In this document: in pieces, positions 26,149 to 34,892 of the stretch | Layout: the number at the start of each line of letters is the position of its first letter | Position numbering within the stretch: position 1 is the stretch's first letter | Origin: Spirochaetia bacterium UBA2205 | Lineage (GTDB): Bacteria; Spirochaetota; UBA4802; UB4802 | NCBI GenBank assembly: GCA_002328585.1 | Contig: DCUV01000025.1 | Location: forward strand, 1,668 to 49,016 | Reading direction: 5' to 3' | Length of the DNA stretch: 47,349 nt | Position numbers and translations under genes: made by a program | The notes under the pieces: model-generated | The model's input: the letters and a program-made list of their open reading frames with translations, nothing else | Databases searched by the model: none | Told to the model about the DNA's origin: nothing

Positions 26149-27015
26149 ATGAAAAAAATTATTTATTTGCTTTTAACTGCCATAATGCTGTGCACCGTTG
26201 CATGCTTTGATGTGATACATTACATTGAACCTCGTAACGACAAAACAGTATTTATCCAATTCAGAGTGATAACCGGCCTGGTAAACAATAAAGAATTTGA
26301 TAATAATTTCACTAAAAATAATATCACAAAACTTTATCCAGGTGTTAATTTTACCTTTACGCAGATTGCAACCGATTTTGAAAAGGGATTTGAAATAACT
26401 GCAACAATCAAAGAAAATCTATTGAAATATTATAAAGACTCTGCAACAGATAATAATCTTAATACAATCATCCCGTATAAGGATAATAAAAATCAATATA
26501 TTTTGATATATGACAATAATGAATTTCAAGCAAATAAAAAAGATGAAGAATTGTCTTCAGGTTTAACCGATGCTGTTTTTTCTTCTATTAATTACAAAAT
26601 TATTGTACCCGGCTCGCTCAATCCAAAACACGTTCACCTTATCACCTACAATGAATCGGCAAAAACTATGTATCTTAATCCTTACAAGGTGGGGCAGCAA
26701 TATTTTATTGAAGTACCGGCATCATTGATATTGCAAAATCTATGCGCAATCATCATATCGTCTAATAATGCTATAAATGACAAAGACATTACTGTAAAAC
26801 TTAATAATTTATATGTAAAGCACAAACAGGAGCAGCAAAAACGGGAAGAAGCGTTACAGAATAAAGACACTGAGCAGCAGCAAAACAATGAATCCATTGA
26901 TAATTCAGATAAAAATAACAATATGAATGATAATGCTGAAGAATCTGATGATAGCTATAATAACGATAATAATCCTTCAGACGATTTTAATGACCATAAT
27001 GAAAATGGCAAATAA
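26149..27015 (+). CDS. Predicted lipoprotein of unknown function
   Basis: The frame opens at 26080; I choose ATG 26149 (288 residues) because it starts a classical lipoprotein signal (MKKIIYLLLTAIMLCTVAC) with the lipidation cysteine at residue 19. The middle (about 30-215) is an alpha/beta region with no family I recognise. From about residue 222 the protein is a charged coiled coil (KHKQEQQKREEALQNK) and ends in about 40 residues made almost only of Asn, Asp, Glu and Ser. Such tails are usually disordered. It likely sits in the periplasm. Confidence 0.65.
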   Translation: MKKIIYLLLTAIMLCTVACFDVIHYIEPRNDKTVFIQFRVITGLVNNKEFDNNFTKNNITKLYPGVNFTFTQIATDFEKGFEITATIKENLLKYYKDSATDNNLNTIIPYKDNKNQYILIYDNNEFQANKKDEELSSGLTDAVFSSINYKIIVPGSLNPKHVHLITYNESAKTMYLNPYKVGQQYFIEVPASLILQNLCAIIISSNNAINDKDITVKLNNLYVKHKQEQQKREEALQNKDTEQQQNNESIDNSDKNNNMNDNAEESDDSYNNDNNPSDDFNDHNENGK

Positions 27016-27054
27016 TGATACTATCATTACTGAATACTTAAACAAAAAGATACC

Positions 27055-28380
27055 ATGCTCATGAATAATAAAATATATAATTCAGACTGTGTAGAATCAA
27101 TAATATTGGACAGCATAGCTGATGGGGTATTTACTATTGATATGGATTTTCGTATAACATCAGTTAACACCGCTGCCTGTACAATATTAGGACTGCAGGG
27201 CAAAGATGAGGCAGTTGGCAAACTATGTTTTGAGGTTTTCCATGCAAATATTTGCGAGCATTCATGTGCGTTGCGTGAAACTATTGGAACCGGTAAAAAT
27301 ATAATTAATAAAACGGTATATATAGTTAACACCTCCGGTCATAAACGTACCATCAGTATAAGCACAGCATTATTAAAAGATGACGATGGCACTATTATTG
27401 GTGGTGTTGAAACATTCAGGGATATAAGCGACTTGGAAACCTTACGGAAAAAAATTGAATCAGCTTACTCCCTTGAAGATATTATCAGTAAAAATAAAAC
27501 GATGCAACAGATTTTTTCTATCTTACCCGATGTTGCATTAAGCGACAGTTCTGTTTTAATTGAGGGACCAAGCGGAAGTGGAAAAGAACTCATAGCACAA
27601 GCCATTCATTCTTTAAGTACACGAAAAGACAATCCATTTGTAGTGATTAACTGCGGAGCATTGCCCGAAAATTTAATAGAATCTGAACTGTTTGGATATA
27701 AAGCAGGTGCATTTACCGATGCAAAAAAAGATAAACCCGGCAAAATTACAATGGCGGAAGGTGGTACGCTTTTTTTAGATGAAATTGGTGAACTGCCGTT
27801 ACCAATGCAGGTTAAACTGCTAAGATTTCTTCAATTTAAAGAATATGAGCCATTGGGTGATGCCAATAAAAAAAAAGCAAATGTCAGAATTATTGCAGCT
27901 ACCAATAAAAATCTGCGGCAGGAAGTTGATGCGGGCAATTTTAGAGATGATCTTTACTATAGATTAGCTGTCATTGAAATATCACTACCGCCATTATCTG
28001 AACGAAAAGAAGATATACCTCTGCTTGTAGAGCACTTTATAAAAAAATTTAATGCTCTCAAAGGTAAAACAATTGAAGGTATTTCTGACGATGCCATGAA
28101 CATCTTGCTTAATTATAATTACCCCGGCAATATCCGAGAATTAGAAAATTGTATTGAACATGCCTTTATTCTATGCCATGAACCATATATACGACCACAA
28201 CATTTACCGGCTTATTTAACCGGAATGACAACAACAACCACAACATCATTAGAAGAAATGGAAAAAACGCTGATACAACAAGCATTAATCCGATACTCAA
28301 ACAAAAAGGAAGCAGCACAGGCATTGGGAATTGATACTTCCACATTATGGCGAAAAATTAAAAAGTATCAATTAGAATAA
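27055..28380 (+). CDS. Sigma54-dependent activator: PAS, AAA+ and Fis-type HTH
   Basis: The 441-residue protein has an N-terminal PAS domain (about 11-125), an AAA+ domain (about 136-375: Walker A GPSGSGKE, loop GAFTDA, Walker B GGTLFLDEIGE, R finger region) and a C-terminal Fis-like helix-turn-helix (about 400-441). GAFTDA instead of GAFTGA is a known natural variant of the sigma54-contact loop. The PAS domain holds three closely spaced cysteines, C58, C67 and C71 (C-x8-C-x3-C), which could bind an Fe-S cluster or sense redox state. It lies just upstream of a sigma54 promoter and paired upstream sites, and is the likely activator of the NifX/Mrp genes that follow. Confidence 0.9.
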   Translation: MLMNNKIYNSDCVESIILDSIADGVFTIDMDFRITSVNTAACTILGLQGKDEAVGKLCFEVFHANICEHSCALRETIGTGKNIINKTVYIVNTSGHKRTISISTALLKDDDGTIIGGVETFRDISDLETLRKKIESAYSLEDIISKNKTMQQIFSILPDVALSDSSVLIEGPSGSGKELIAQAIHSLSTRKDNPFVVINCGALPENLIESELFGYKAGAFTDAKKDKPGKITMAEGGTLFLDEIGELPLPMQVKLLRFLQFKEYEPLGDANKKKANVRIIAATNKNLRQEVDAGNFRDDLYYRLAVIEISLPPLSERKEDIPLLVEHFIKKFNALKGKTIEGISDDAMNILLNYNYPGNIRELENCIEHAFILCHEPYIRPQHLPAYLTGMTTTTTTSLEEMEKTLIQQALIRYSNKKEAAQALGIDTSTLWRKIKKYQLE

Positions 28381-28454
28381 ATCAAATATATGTTTCATGA
28401 AAAGTTAATGCTATTGATTCTCTATTAATTGACTATCTGATAAAATACCTAAGT

Positions 28455-28501
28455 ATTGCATTTTGCAATGTGCATAACCTCCATACGTTGCAATTTGCAA
28501 T
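28455..28501 (+). promoter_or_regulatory. Two upstream activator sites, TTGC-N5-GCAA
   Basis: ATTGC-N5-GCAAT at 28455-28469 and GTTGC-N5-GCAAT at 28487-28501 are near-perfect palindromes 32 bp apart, about three helical turns, placing them on one DNA face. They lie about 225-270 bp upstream of the -24/-12 promoter, the usual place for enhancer sites of sigma54 activators. The activator is most likely the protein encoded just upstream. Confidence 0.7.
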
Positions 28502-28521
28502 ATATTGATAATGAGTTTATA

Positions 28522-28533
28522 GGCTCTGACCCC
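28522..28533 (-). repeat. GGGGTCAGAGCC motif, REP-transposase-associated
   Basis: The minus strand reads GGGGTCAGAGCC, a sequence commonly left beside Y1 (RAYT-type) transposase genes. A second copy is at 28625-28636 and a third at 47150-47160 beside an actual Y1 transposase gene. Confidence 0.6.
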
Positions 28534-28624
28534 ATTTTACAAAATATATCACTATTTTCAAGAGATTGACTGTGTTAGAATAGCTTTAACCCCATCGTGG
28601 TCACCAATATAACGCTGGCATAAT

Positions 28625-28636
28625 GGCTCTGACCCC
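28625..28636 (-). repeat. GGGGTCAGAGCC motif, second copy
   Basis: Same 12 bases and orientation as at 28522-28533, 103 bp further on. The segment between the two contains no gene and may be the decayed body of a REP-like element. Confidence 0.6.
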
Positions 28637-28724
28637 TAAATGACCTCTAAATTCATAAACTATGTTTCAACAATACTCTACTTTTATTCCATTTTCATTT
28701 AAAAATTTTTCGTTTATATAATTC

Positions 28725-28740
28725 TGGCACGTTTTATGCT
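28725..28740 (+). promoter_or_regulatory. Sigma54 (-24/-12) promoter
   Basis: TGGCACGTTTTATGCT matches the TGGCACG-N4-TTGC consensus except T to A in the -12 box, with the exact GG-N10-GC spacing. It is oriented toward the NifX-like gene. The expected start of transcription is about 28751, only a few bases before the ATG at 28753. Confidence 0.75.
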
Positions 28741-28752
28741 TAAATATATGGT

Positions 28753-29190
28753 ATGAAGAATGAGATTGTAGCATTACCAGTATTCCAAGATAGGCTGTCG
28801 CCACTATTGGATGAAGCACATAAGTTTGTTGTTATTACGCTGGACAATGGTATGGTCATTGAGCGCACTGTAGTTGAAATGAGTGAAAACAGCCCATTCA
28901 TTAAAATTGAACACCTTAAAGAGATGGGTGTTACTGTTATACTGTGCGGTGCTGTGAGCGATACACTGGCAAAGTTTATTGTTGAACGGGAATTACAGTT
29001 ATTTTCATGGTTAGCAGGTACCGTAGATGAGGTTATTGATCAATATATAAATGGTATGCTACCGCAAACGTGTTTCAAATATTCAAAGCGCGATGCGTAT
29101 ATGCAGGCATGCAGGCGGCATCGACGTGGATGGAAATATCATCAAAGGAGAGATTATAATGAAGATAGCAATACCGGCATCAACAAATGA
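28753..29190 (+). CDS. NifX-like (dinitrogenase Fe-Mo cofactor-type) protein with basic tail
   Basis: The first 110 residues fit the NifX/NafY/NifB-C-terminal family that binds Fe-Mo or similar clusters: VALPVFQDRLSPLLDEAHKFVVITLDNG and VTVILCGAVSDTLAKFIVERELQL. The last 30 residues are basic (RRHRRGWKYHQRR) and not part of the fold. It is first after the sigma54 promoter and has no clear ribosome-binding site, consistent with a very short leader. Its 3' end overlaps the next NifX-like gene by 32 bp. In the ORP system of Desulfovibrio, proteins of this family hold a Mo-Cu cluster; the same is possible here. Confidence 0.8.
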   Translation: MKNEIVALPVFQDRLSPLLDEAHKFVVITLDNGMVIERTVVEMSENSPFIKIEHLKEMGVTVILCGAVSDTLAKFIVERELQLFSWLAGTVDEVIDQYINGMLPQTCFKYSKRDAYMQACRRHRRGWKYHQRRDYNEDSNTGINK

Positions 29191-29518
29191 TATGAATTCG
29201 TATGTTGATAGCAGATTTGGACGGGCAAAAGGTTTTATCATTTATGATACTGACAATGGAATGAACACATGGATACCAAATCAGGTAAGTGCCCAATCAA
29301 CACAGGGAGCAGGTATTCAATCTGCAAAAAGCATTATTGATGCAGGTGCGGATATTGTTATAGCAGGCAATGTTGGGCCAAAAGCATACTCACTGTTAAA
29401 AACAAACGGTATTGACGTTTATCTTTGTGATGTAATGCCAATTAATAAAGCAATAGAAAACTTTAACGCTGGTACATTAGAAAAAGCGTCAGATGCCAAT
29501 GTGGAAGGTCACTGGTGA
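29159..29518 (+). CDS. NifX-like cofactor-binding protein, second copy
   Basis: A strong AAGGAGA site precedes ATG 29159 (119 residues). The protein is a complete NifX fold: MKIAIPAS start, SRFGRAKGFIIYDTD, the glycine-rich stretch ADIVIAGNVGPKAYSLL and a final amphipathic part (INKAIENFNAGTLEKA). It overlaps the previous gene and differs from it clearly, so the two may form a heteromer or carry clusters at different steps. Confidence 0.87.
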   Translation: MKIAIPASTNDMNSYVDSRFGRAKGFIIYDTDNGMNTWIPNQVSAQSTQGAGIQSAKSIIDAGADIVIAGNVGPKAYSLLKTNGIDVYLCDVMPINKAIENFNAGTLEKASDANVEGHW

Positions 29519-29567
29519 TGTTGCATTATTTTTTTTACACTATTTTTATACTGAGGAGGTGATCCCT

Positions 29568-30035
29568 ATGACACAATCCACTATACATGATGATTTTACA
29601 GGTTATATCCATAACGTTAAAGAAAATGACAGGATAATACGAGAACGAGTACTGCAATGTATAAAAAACCTGCATGAAAAAAATTTACATTGTCTGAATG
29701 AAGCAAAGATACACGGCAAGGAAAAGTTATTTTCTGAAATTGAAACAATTCACAAGCGTCTTGAAAAATTTGAACAGGAAATAAGCAAAACGCCGGTTGC
29801 TGATTTCAAAATTGAGGGATTGGATAAGTCAGATGAAGATAAATTAAAAATGATAGAAGAAAAGATTGAGCGATTAGCCAATGAATGTGGCGAGATTATT
29901 GATAGTCTATCATGCTCACAGGTTGATACCAATATTATTGATCAGTATACCCGGATAGCATCACATTTGCGTTTGGCCGAACGGTTATACCATGAACGGA
30001 TGATGATTTTGAAAAAAGCAATGGTATTTGGATAG
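29568..30035 (+). CDS. Helical coiled-coil protein of unknown function
   Basis: The frame is open from 29493; the ATG at 29568 has an excellent GAGGAGGTGATC site (almost the full anti-Shine-Dalgarno), giving 155 residues. It is predicted to be nearly all helix, with coiled-coil segments at about 12-70 and 80-150. No signal or membrane segment is seen, and I do not recognise the family. It has Cys at about residues 27, 37, 106 and 116. Being inside the NifX/Mrp unit, it may be a scaffold. Confidence 0.7.
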   Translation: MTQSTIHDDFTGYIHNVKENDRIIRERVLQCIKNLHEKNLHCLNEAKIHGKEKLFSEIETIHKRLEKFEQEISKTPVADFKIEGLDKSDEDKLKMIEEKIERLANECGEIIDSLSCSQVDTNIIDQYTRIASHLRLAERLYHERMMILKKAMVFG

Positions 30036-30121
30036 CCATTGTTTCAGCATACGGTGCGATAGTTACTGTTTAATGGTACTTTTGTAGTAGATTACAACAT
30101 TATATGAAAGGAGGTAATAGT

Positions 30122-30463
30122 ATGCCGTTAGGAGATAGAACTGGTCCGTATGGTGCAGGTCCTATGACTGGACGCAGCACAGGATATTGTTCCGGATATA
30201 ATATGCCAGGCTATGCAAATCCAGCAGGTAGATTTGGTGCATTTGGTTATGGCAGAGGATCTGGCGGCAGGGGGCGAGGATTCCGTCACTGGTTTTACGC
30301 AACAGGTTTACCCGGCTGGCTGCGTTCTGGATGGGATGCACCCATACCCTATCAATATTCCAGAGAGGATGAGAGATCGTTTTTAAAGCAGCAGGTTGAA
30401 TATCTATCAAAAACTATTGAGGACATCAACAAACGCCTGGCAGAACTGGAAAAAGAAGGATAA
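30122..30463 (+). CDS. DUF5320 family Gly/Arg-rich protein
   Basis: An AAAGGAGG site precedes ATG 30122 (113 residues). The N-terminus MPLGDRTGPYGAGPMTGRST is the hallmark of DUF5320, small proteins that regularly lie beside Mrp and NifX-like genes in anaerobes. A Gly/Arg-rich middle (40-65) and a C-terminal coiled coil (85-112) follow. The function is not known. The similar Gly/Arg-rich tail of the ferredoxin at 36447 is notable. Confidence 0.85.
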   Translation: MPLGDRTGPYGAGPMTGRSTGYCSGYNMPGYANPAGRFGAFGYGRGSGGRGRGFRHWFYATGLPGWLRSGWDAPIPYQYSREDERSFLKQQVEYLSKTIEDINKRLAELEKEG

Positions 30464-30464
30464 C

Positions 30465-30500
30465 ATTACGGGGGCATCTTTGCAGGATGCCCCCCGTAAT
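30465..30500 (+). terminator. Strong GC hairpin after the DUF5320 gene
   Basis: ATTACGGGGGCATC (30465-30478) pairs with 30486-30500 (one extra C) in a long stem with a 7-base loop, directly after the stop codon. No T run follows, so partial termination or transcript protection is likely, giving more of the upstream small proteins than of the genes downstream. Confidence 0.65.
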
Positions 30501-30520
30501 ACTATGTATAGGAAAATAAT

Positions 30521-31366
30521 ATGAAAACAAAAGTAACTATCGTGTGCGAAAACAGTATTGCTACTCCATTCCCGTTAATTGGAGAACATGGATTATCAGT
30601 ATTAATTGAATCTGATGATACAACACTTTTTGATACCGGTCAGGGTCTTGGTATCTTGCATAATTTAAAGACACTGGGAAAAGACATTAGCACCATTCAA
30701 AGAATTATCTTAAGTCACGGTCACTACGATCATACTGGTGGTCTTATGCAGGTATTGCAGGCTGTGGATAAAAAAATTGACGTCTATGCTCATCCCGATG
30801 TTTTTACTAACAAAGTTGCCATTATTCCGCTGGGGAATCAAACGCTTGAAGCGCCTATCGGTATCAAAGCTACAAAAGAAGAGTACTCAAAAGCTGGCGC
30901 TGTATTTCATGATATATCCGGTTTGACAGCAATAACACCCTCCATAAAAGCTATCGCCGAAATTAACAGGCCGCAAAACTGGGTGGGTTTTGACAGCAAA
31001 CTGAAGCAAAAACTTGATGATGCTTCCATAAAGGATGACCCTTTTAATGACGACTGCTCGCTAATCCTTGATACTGAATTGGGAGTTGTTGTACTACTTG
31101 GCTGTGCACACGCCGGTATTGTGGAAATATTACATGATATTTCAGAGCAAACAGGTATAAAGGAATTTTATGCTGTACTTGGCGGCACACATCTTGAAAG
31201 TGCCCCCGAAGCTTATATTACTAAAACCATAGACACCTTAAAACACTTTAAAGTAAAAAAGGTTGGAACTTCACATTGCACAGGTTTTAAAGTTGCATGC
31301 CGCCTGTCATATGAATTTAAAGATTCATTTGTTAATGCATCGTGCGGAGCTGTTTTTGAATTTTGA
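30521..31366 (+). CDS. MBL-fold metallohydrolase
   Basis: The 281-residue protein has the metallo-beta-lactamase fold with the metal motif HGHYDHTGG at about residues 66-74, a further GCAHAG motif at about 196-201 and a late His (GTSHCTGFK). It belongs to the group often annotated as dihydropterin aminobenzene phosphate synthase-like hydrolases. Such genes frequently accompany Mrp/MinD-type ATPases in anaerobes, where the substrate is unknown. Confidence 0.83.
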   Translation: MKTKVTIVCENSIATPFPLIGEHGLSVLIESDDTTLFDTGQGLGILHNLKTLGKDISTIQRIILSHGHYDHTGGLMQVLQAVDKKIDVYAHPDVFTNKVAIIPLGNQTLEAPIGIKATKEEYSKAGAVFHDISGLTAITPSIKAIAEINRPQNWVGFDSKLKQKLDDASIKDDPFNDDCSLILDTELGVVVLLGCAHAGIVEILHDISEQTGIKEFYAVLGGTHLESAPEAYITKTIDTLKHFKVKKVGTSHCTGFKVACRLSYEFKDSFVNASCGAVFEF

Positions 31367-31383
31367 CAGAAGGGAGATAGTTC

Positions 31384-32229
31384 ATGAACATAACCATAGC
31401 CAGCGGTAAAGGGGGCACCGGTAAAACTACGTTTTCCACCAGTCTATCAGCATACCTATCACAACATACAACTGTTGCACTGCTTGACTGCGATGTGGAA
31501 GAACCTGACGCAAATATTTTTTTGAAGGTCCCTATTGAGCGAAGATACAATGTTACTGTGTTAACACCAGAAGTTGACATGGCTGCATGCACAGGATGCG
31601 GCAGGTGCCAGCGTGCATGTCAGTATAATGCAATTGTTTTAATAAAATCTAAACCACTGGTTTTACCTGAACTATGCCATTCGTGTGGCGGCTGTTACCT
31701 TGCTTGTTCTGAACGCGCAATACATGAAATAGAAAGAACCATAGGTATTGTTGAAACTGGTTTACAGGGAAATATATCCTATGCAGGAGGCATATTAAAT
31801 ATTGGCGAGCACATGGCAACACCTCTCATTGACGAAGTAAAAAAAGAGATGCACAGCGCTAACTTCCGGATAATTGACTCACCACCAGGTTCATCATGCC
31901 CGGTAGTACATTCTATGGAAGGCAGTGATTTCATAATTCTTGTTGTAGAATCAACACCATTTGGTTTTCATGATGCAGCAATAGCATATGATGTTGCACA
32001 ATCATTATCAATCCCCTGTGCAGTTGTTGTAAACAATTTAATTCAAAACTATGAACCTCTTTTTTCATTTATACAAAAAGAAGATATCCCTTTGCTGGGC
32101 ATCATCCCGCATGATATTAACATAGCAAAAAGTGTTTCGGAAGGAAATTCTATTGAGTATATGCTTTCACATTACAAAGCGTTATTTGATTCAGTTAGCA
32201 ACTATCTTTCAAATAAAGTGATATCATAA
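31384..32229 (+). CDS. MinD-superfamily P-loop ATPase with inserted ferredoxin domain
   Basis: The 281-residue protein has the deviant Walker A KGGTGKTT (about 9-16) and, from about residue 60, an inserted 2[4Fe-4S] domain (CTGCGRCQRAC and CHSCGGCYLAC) before the rest of the ATPase fold (FRIIDSPPGSSCP). It pairs with the following paralogue, whose ATG overlaps its stop (TAATG). Paired ATPases of this kind are part of the ORP locus of Desulfovibrio and are thought to act in cluster assembly or transfer. Confidence 0.92.
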   Translation: MNITIASGKGGTGKTTFSTSLSAYLSQHTTVALLDCDVEEPDANIFLKVPIERRYNVTVLTPEVDMAACTGCGRCQRACQYNAIVLIKSKPLVLPELCHSCGGCYLACSERAIHEIERTIGIVETGLQGNISYAGGILNIGEHMATPLIDEVKKEMHSANFRIIDSPPGSSCPVVHSMEGSDFIILVVESTPFGFHDAAIAYDVAQSLSIPCAVVVNNLIQNYEPLFSFIQKEDIPLLGIIPHDINIAKSVSEGNSIEYMLSHYKALFDSVSNYLSNKVIS

Positions 32230-33104
32230 TGGAAACAACCATAAAACAATTGGCGATAGTTAGCGGTAAAGGCGGCACAGGTAAAACCAGTTTAGCCGCT
32301 TCTATATCAAAATTAGCAGGTAAACATATTTTAGTTGATAGCGATGTCGATGCATCTAATCTCCATATACTTATGCATCCTGTTACACATCAGGAAATTG
32401 AATTCCACGCAGAGAAAAAAGCCTATATTTCACCTGACAGATGTCGCGGCTGCGGTGATTGTGTAATTTATTGCAGATTTAACGCTATCAAAGATTTTTA
32501 CATCGTTAATTCTGTTATATGTGAGGGATGTGCCGTATGTGCCATGATGTGTCCCTATGAAGCTATTGATATGGTTGAACACGCATCCGGTACAATTTTC
32601 ATAGCTATGGCAAACAATCAGCCTATGTTTTTTGCCAAAATGGGCATAGGTGAAGGTAATTCCGGTAAGCTTGTCACAGAATTGCGCAACAAAGCCTTAT
32701 CCATTGCCAGCTCAGATAATTATACATTTATTATCATTGACGGGCCTCCCGGTATTGGTTGTCCGGTTATAGCTTCTATTACTGGAACATCCCATATGCT
32801 CATTGTTACTGAGCCAACACTTTCAGGCATACATGATCTTGAACGAATTATCAAATTAACACAGCATTTTAGAATCCCAGCCACTGTATGTATAAATAAG
32901 TATGATATATCAATAAAAAATACTGATGAAATTATATTGTTGTGCAATAAATATTCAATAGAAGTAATTGGTAAAATTCCGCTTGATACTGATTTTGTGA
33001 AGGCACAGATAGCAGGTAAAACAATTGTTGAATTTTCTAAGGGCAATGCTTCACAAGCAATTCAGGAGATATGGGATTCTTTACAGGTAAAATTGTTTTC
33101 ATAA
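32229..33104 (+). CDS. MinD-superfamily P-loop ATPase with inserted ferredoxin domain, paralogue
   Basis: The 291-residue protein has SGKGGTGKTSLAAS (about 12-25), an inserted 2[4Fe-4S] domain (CRGCGDCVIYC and CEGCAVCAMMC, about 74-115) and the IIIDGPPGIGCPV switch region (about 170-182). It is translationally coupled to the gene before it and likely forms a heterodimer with that product. One copy of the iterated nonamer lies in its P-loop codons at 32253. Confidence 0.92.
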   Translation: METTIKQLAIVSGKGGTGKTSLAASISKLAGKHILVDSDVDASNLHILMHPVTHQEIEFHAEKKAYISPDRCRGCGDCVIYCRFNAIKDFYIVNSVICEGCAVCAMMCPYEAIDMVEHASGTIFIAMANNQPMFFAKMGIGEGNSGKLVTELRNKALSIASSDNYTFIIIDGPPGIGCPVIASITGTSHMLIVTEPTLSGIHDLERIIKLTQHFRIPATVCINKYDISIKNTDEIILLCNKYSIEVIGKIPLDTDFVKAQIAGKTIVEFSKGNASQAIQEIWDSLQVKLFS

Positions 33105-33168
33105 AAAAAGGGATATCAACGCCTGCACAAGTATATTAAAACATTAAATAGTCAAAGGAGCCTATAGA

Positions 33169-34872
33169 ATGTCTGAGAAAAAATTAAAAGTTGTTATTGT
33201 TGGCGGAGTTGCTTGCGGGCCAAAAACAGCTTCACGAATTAAGCGACTGCTTCCTGATGCGGAGGTAACAATCATTGAAAAAGGCGAACTTTTATCGTAT
33301 GCCGGGTGCGGATTGCCTTTTTATCTTTCAGGTGAGGTGCATGATTATAAAGAACTTATGTGCACACCGGCAGGAGTTGTCCGGGATACTCATTTTTTCA
33401 AAATGGTAAAAGATGTTACCGTTTTGAATCAAACTCTGGTTGAATCAATTGATAGAAACAAAAAAGCAATAAAAGCGGTAAATACACTGTCAGGTAAAGC
33501 CATAGATATTGAATATGACAAATTAGTTTTAACCGTGGGAGGCACACCATTTATACCCCCAATTAAAGGTATTGATTTAAAAGGAGTAAATTTCCTTTCA
33601 ACTATTGACGATGCACGAAAAATTCATGATGAGGAAAAAAATTTAAAAGGCAAAAATGCCGTTATCATTGGAGGTGGATTGATAGGAATTGAAGTTTGCG
33701 AATCTTTTGTTAAACAGGGGATGAACGTAACCATTATTGAAAAATTGGATAGGGTACTCCCTGCACTTCTTGATCCTGAAATGGCCTATCACGTTCATAA
33801 CGAATTACAAGCCAATAATGTTACTGTATTACTTAACGATGCAGTAGTAGAGATTAAGGGCGATGATCAGGGTAATGTAAAAAGTGTTAAAACAAATAAA
33901 ACAGAGGTGCCTTCGGATTTAGTGTTAATTGCAATTGGTACAAAACCAAATATAACCTTAGCAAAACAAGCTGGCATTACTATAGGTACAACAGGTGCCA
34001 TTGCTGTTAATGAATTTTTATGTACATCTGATCCTGATATTTACGCTGGTGGTGATTGTGTTGAGAATATACATTTGGTTTCAGGGAAACCAATCTACGC
34101 TCCCATGGGTTCAACAGCCAATAAACATGGCAGAGTAATTGCAAACAATATATGTGGAAAAGAATCAATGTTTAAAGGCGTATTGGGTACAGCTATTTGT
34201 AAGGTATTTACTATGAATGTTGCCCGCACCGGACTTTCCGAGCAACAAGCCAGAGATGAAGGTTACGATTTTATTACAGTACTTAATCCTTCACCGGATA
34301 AAGCACATTTTTATCCTGATGCAAAATTAATTATTATTAAATTAATTGTTGATAAAAAAAGCCGTACATTACTGGGCGCTCAAATAGTTGGGCCAGGTGA
34401 TGTTGCTAAACGCATTGAAGTAGTGATAACGTCTATAACAAATGGTGCAATGATTGATAATATTGCTAACTATGATTTAGCCTATGCACCTCCATTTTCG
34501 CCTGCCATGGACAATATTATTCATGCTGCAAATATTGCTCAGAATAAACTGGATGGAATAGGTAAATCCATTTCACCAGTTGAAGTTAAAAAGAAAATGG
34601 ATAATAATGAAGATTTTATTTTACTTGATGTTCGTTCACCTCAGGAATATGAAGAGATTAGAATTGATGATACCCGGGTAAAACTAATTCCATTAGGTAA
34701 ATTGCGAGAATCACTGCACCAGCTTGATAAATCAAAAGAAATAATAACTTTTTGTAAAATATCATTACGAGGATATGAGGCACAACGAATTCTTGCAGGT
34801 GCTGGTTTTAGAAATGTAAAATTTTTAGATGGCGGAATTGTATGCTGGCCGTATAAAAAATTGGTTAAATAA
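33169..34872 (+). CDS. CoA-disulfide-reductase-like flavoprotein with C-terminal rhodanese domain
   Basis: The 567-residue protein has FAD- and NAD(P)H-binding domains (1-320), a dimerisation domain (about 335-455) and a rhodanese domain (about 470-567). The redox cysteine C47 in SYAGCGLPFYLSG marks the CoA-disulfide reductase/polysulfide reductase group. The rhodanese cysteine C529 (FCKISLRG) is present, so sulfane-sulfur transfer is plausible. The first glycine motif reads GGVACG, with an added cysteine C16. Family members reduce CoA-disulfide, polysulfide or persulfide, so this enzyme may supply or remove sulfur for the cluster proteins around it. AAGGAG precedes the ATG. Confidence 0.88.
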   Translation: MSEKKLKVVIVGGVACGPKTASRIKRLLPDAEVTIIEKGELLSYAGCGLPFYLSGEVHDYKELMCTPAGVVRDTHFFKMVKDVTVLNQTLVESIDRNKKAIKAVNTLSGKAIDIEYDKLVLTVGGTPFIPPIKGIDLKGVNFLSTIDDARKIHDEEKNLKGKNAVIIGGGLIGIEVCESFVKQGMNVTIIEKLDRVLPALLDPEMAYHVHNELQANNVTVLLNDAVVEIKGDDQGNVKSVKTNKTEVPSDLVLIAIGTKPNITLAKQAGITIGTTGAIAVNEFLCTSDPDIYAGGDCVENIHLVSGKPIYAPMGSTANKHGRVIANNICGKESMFKGVLGTAICKVFTMNVARTGLSEQQARDEGYDFITVLNPSPDKAHFYPDAKLIIIKLIVDKKSRTLLGAQIVGPGDVAKRIEVVITSITNGAMIDNIANYDLAYAPPFSPAMDNIIHAANIAQNKLDGIGKSISPVEVKKKMDNNEDFILLDVRSPQEYEEIRIDDTRVKLIPLGKLRESLHQLDKSKEIITFCKISLRGYEAQRILAGAGFRNVKFLDGGIVCWPYKKLVK

Positions 34873-34892
34873 CATAATTGCAGGAGGTTATA

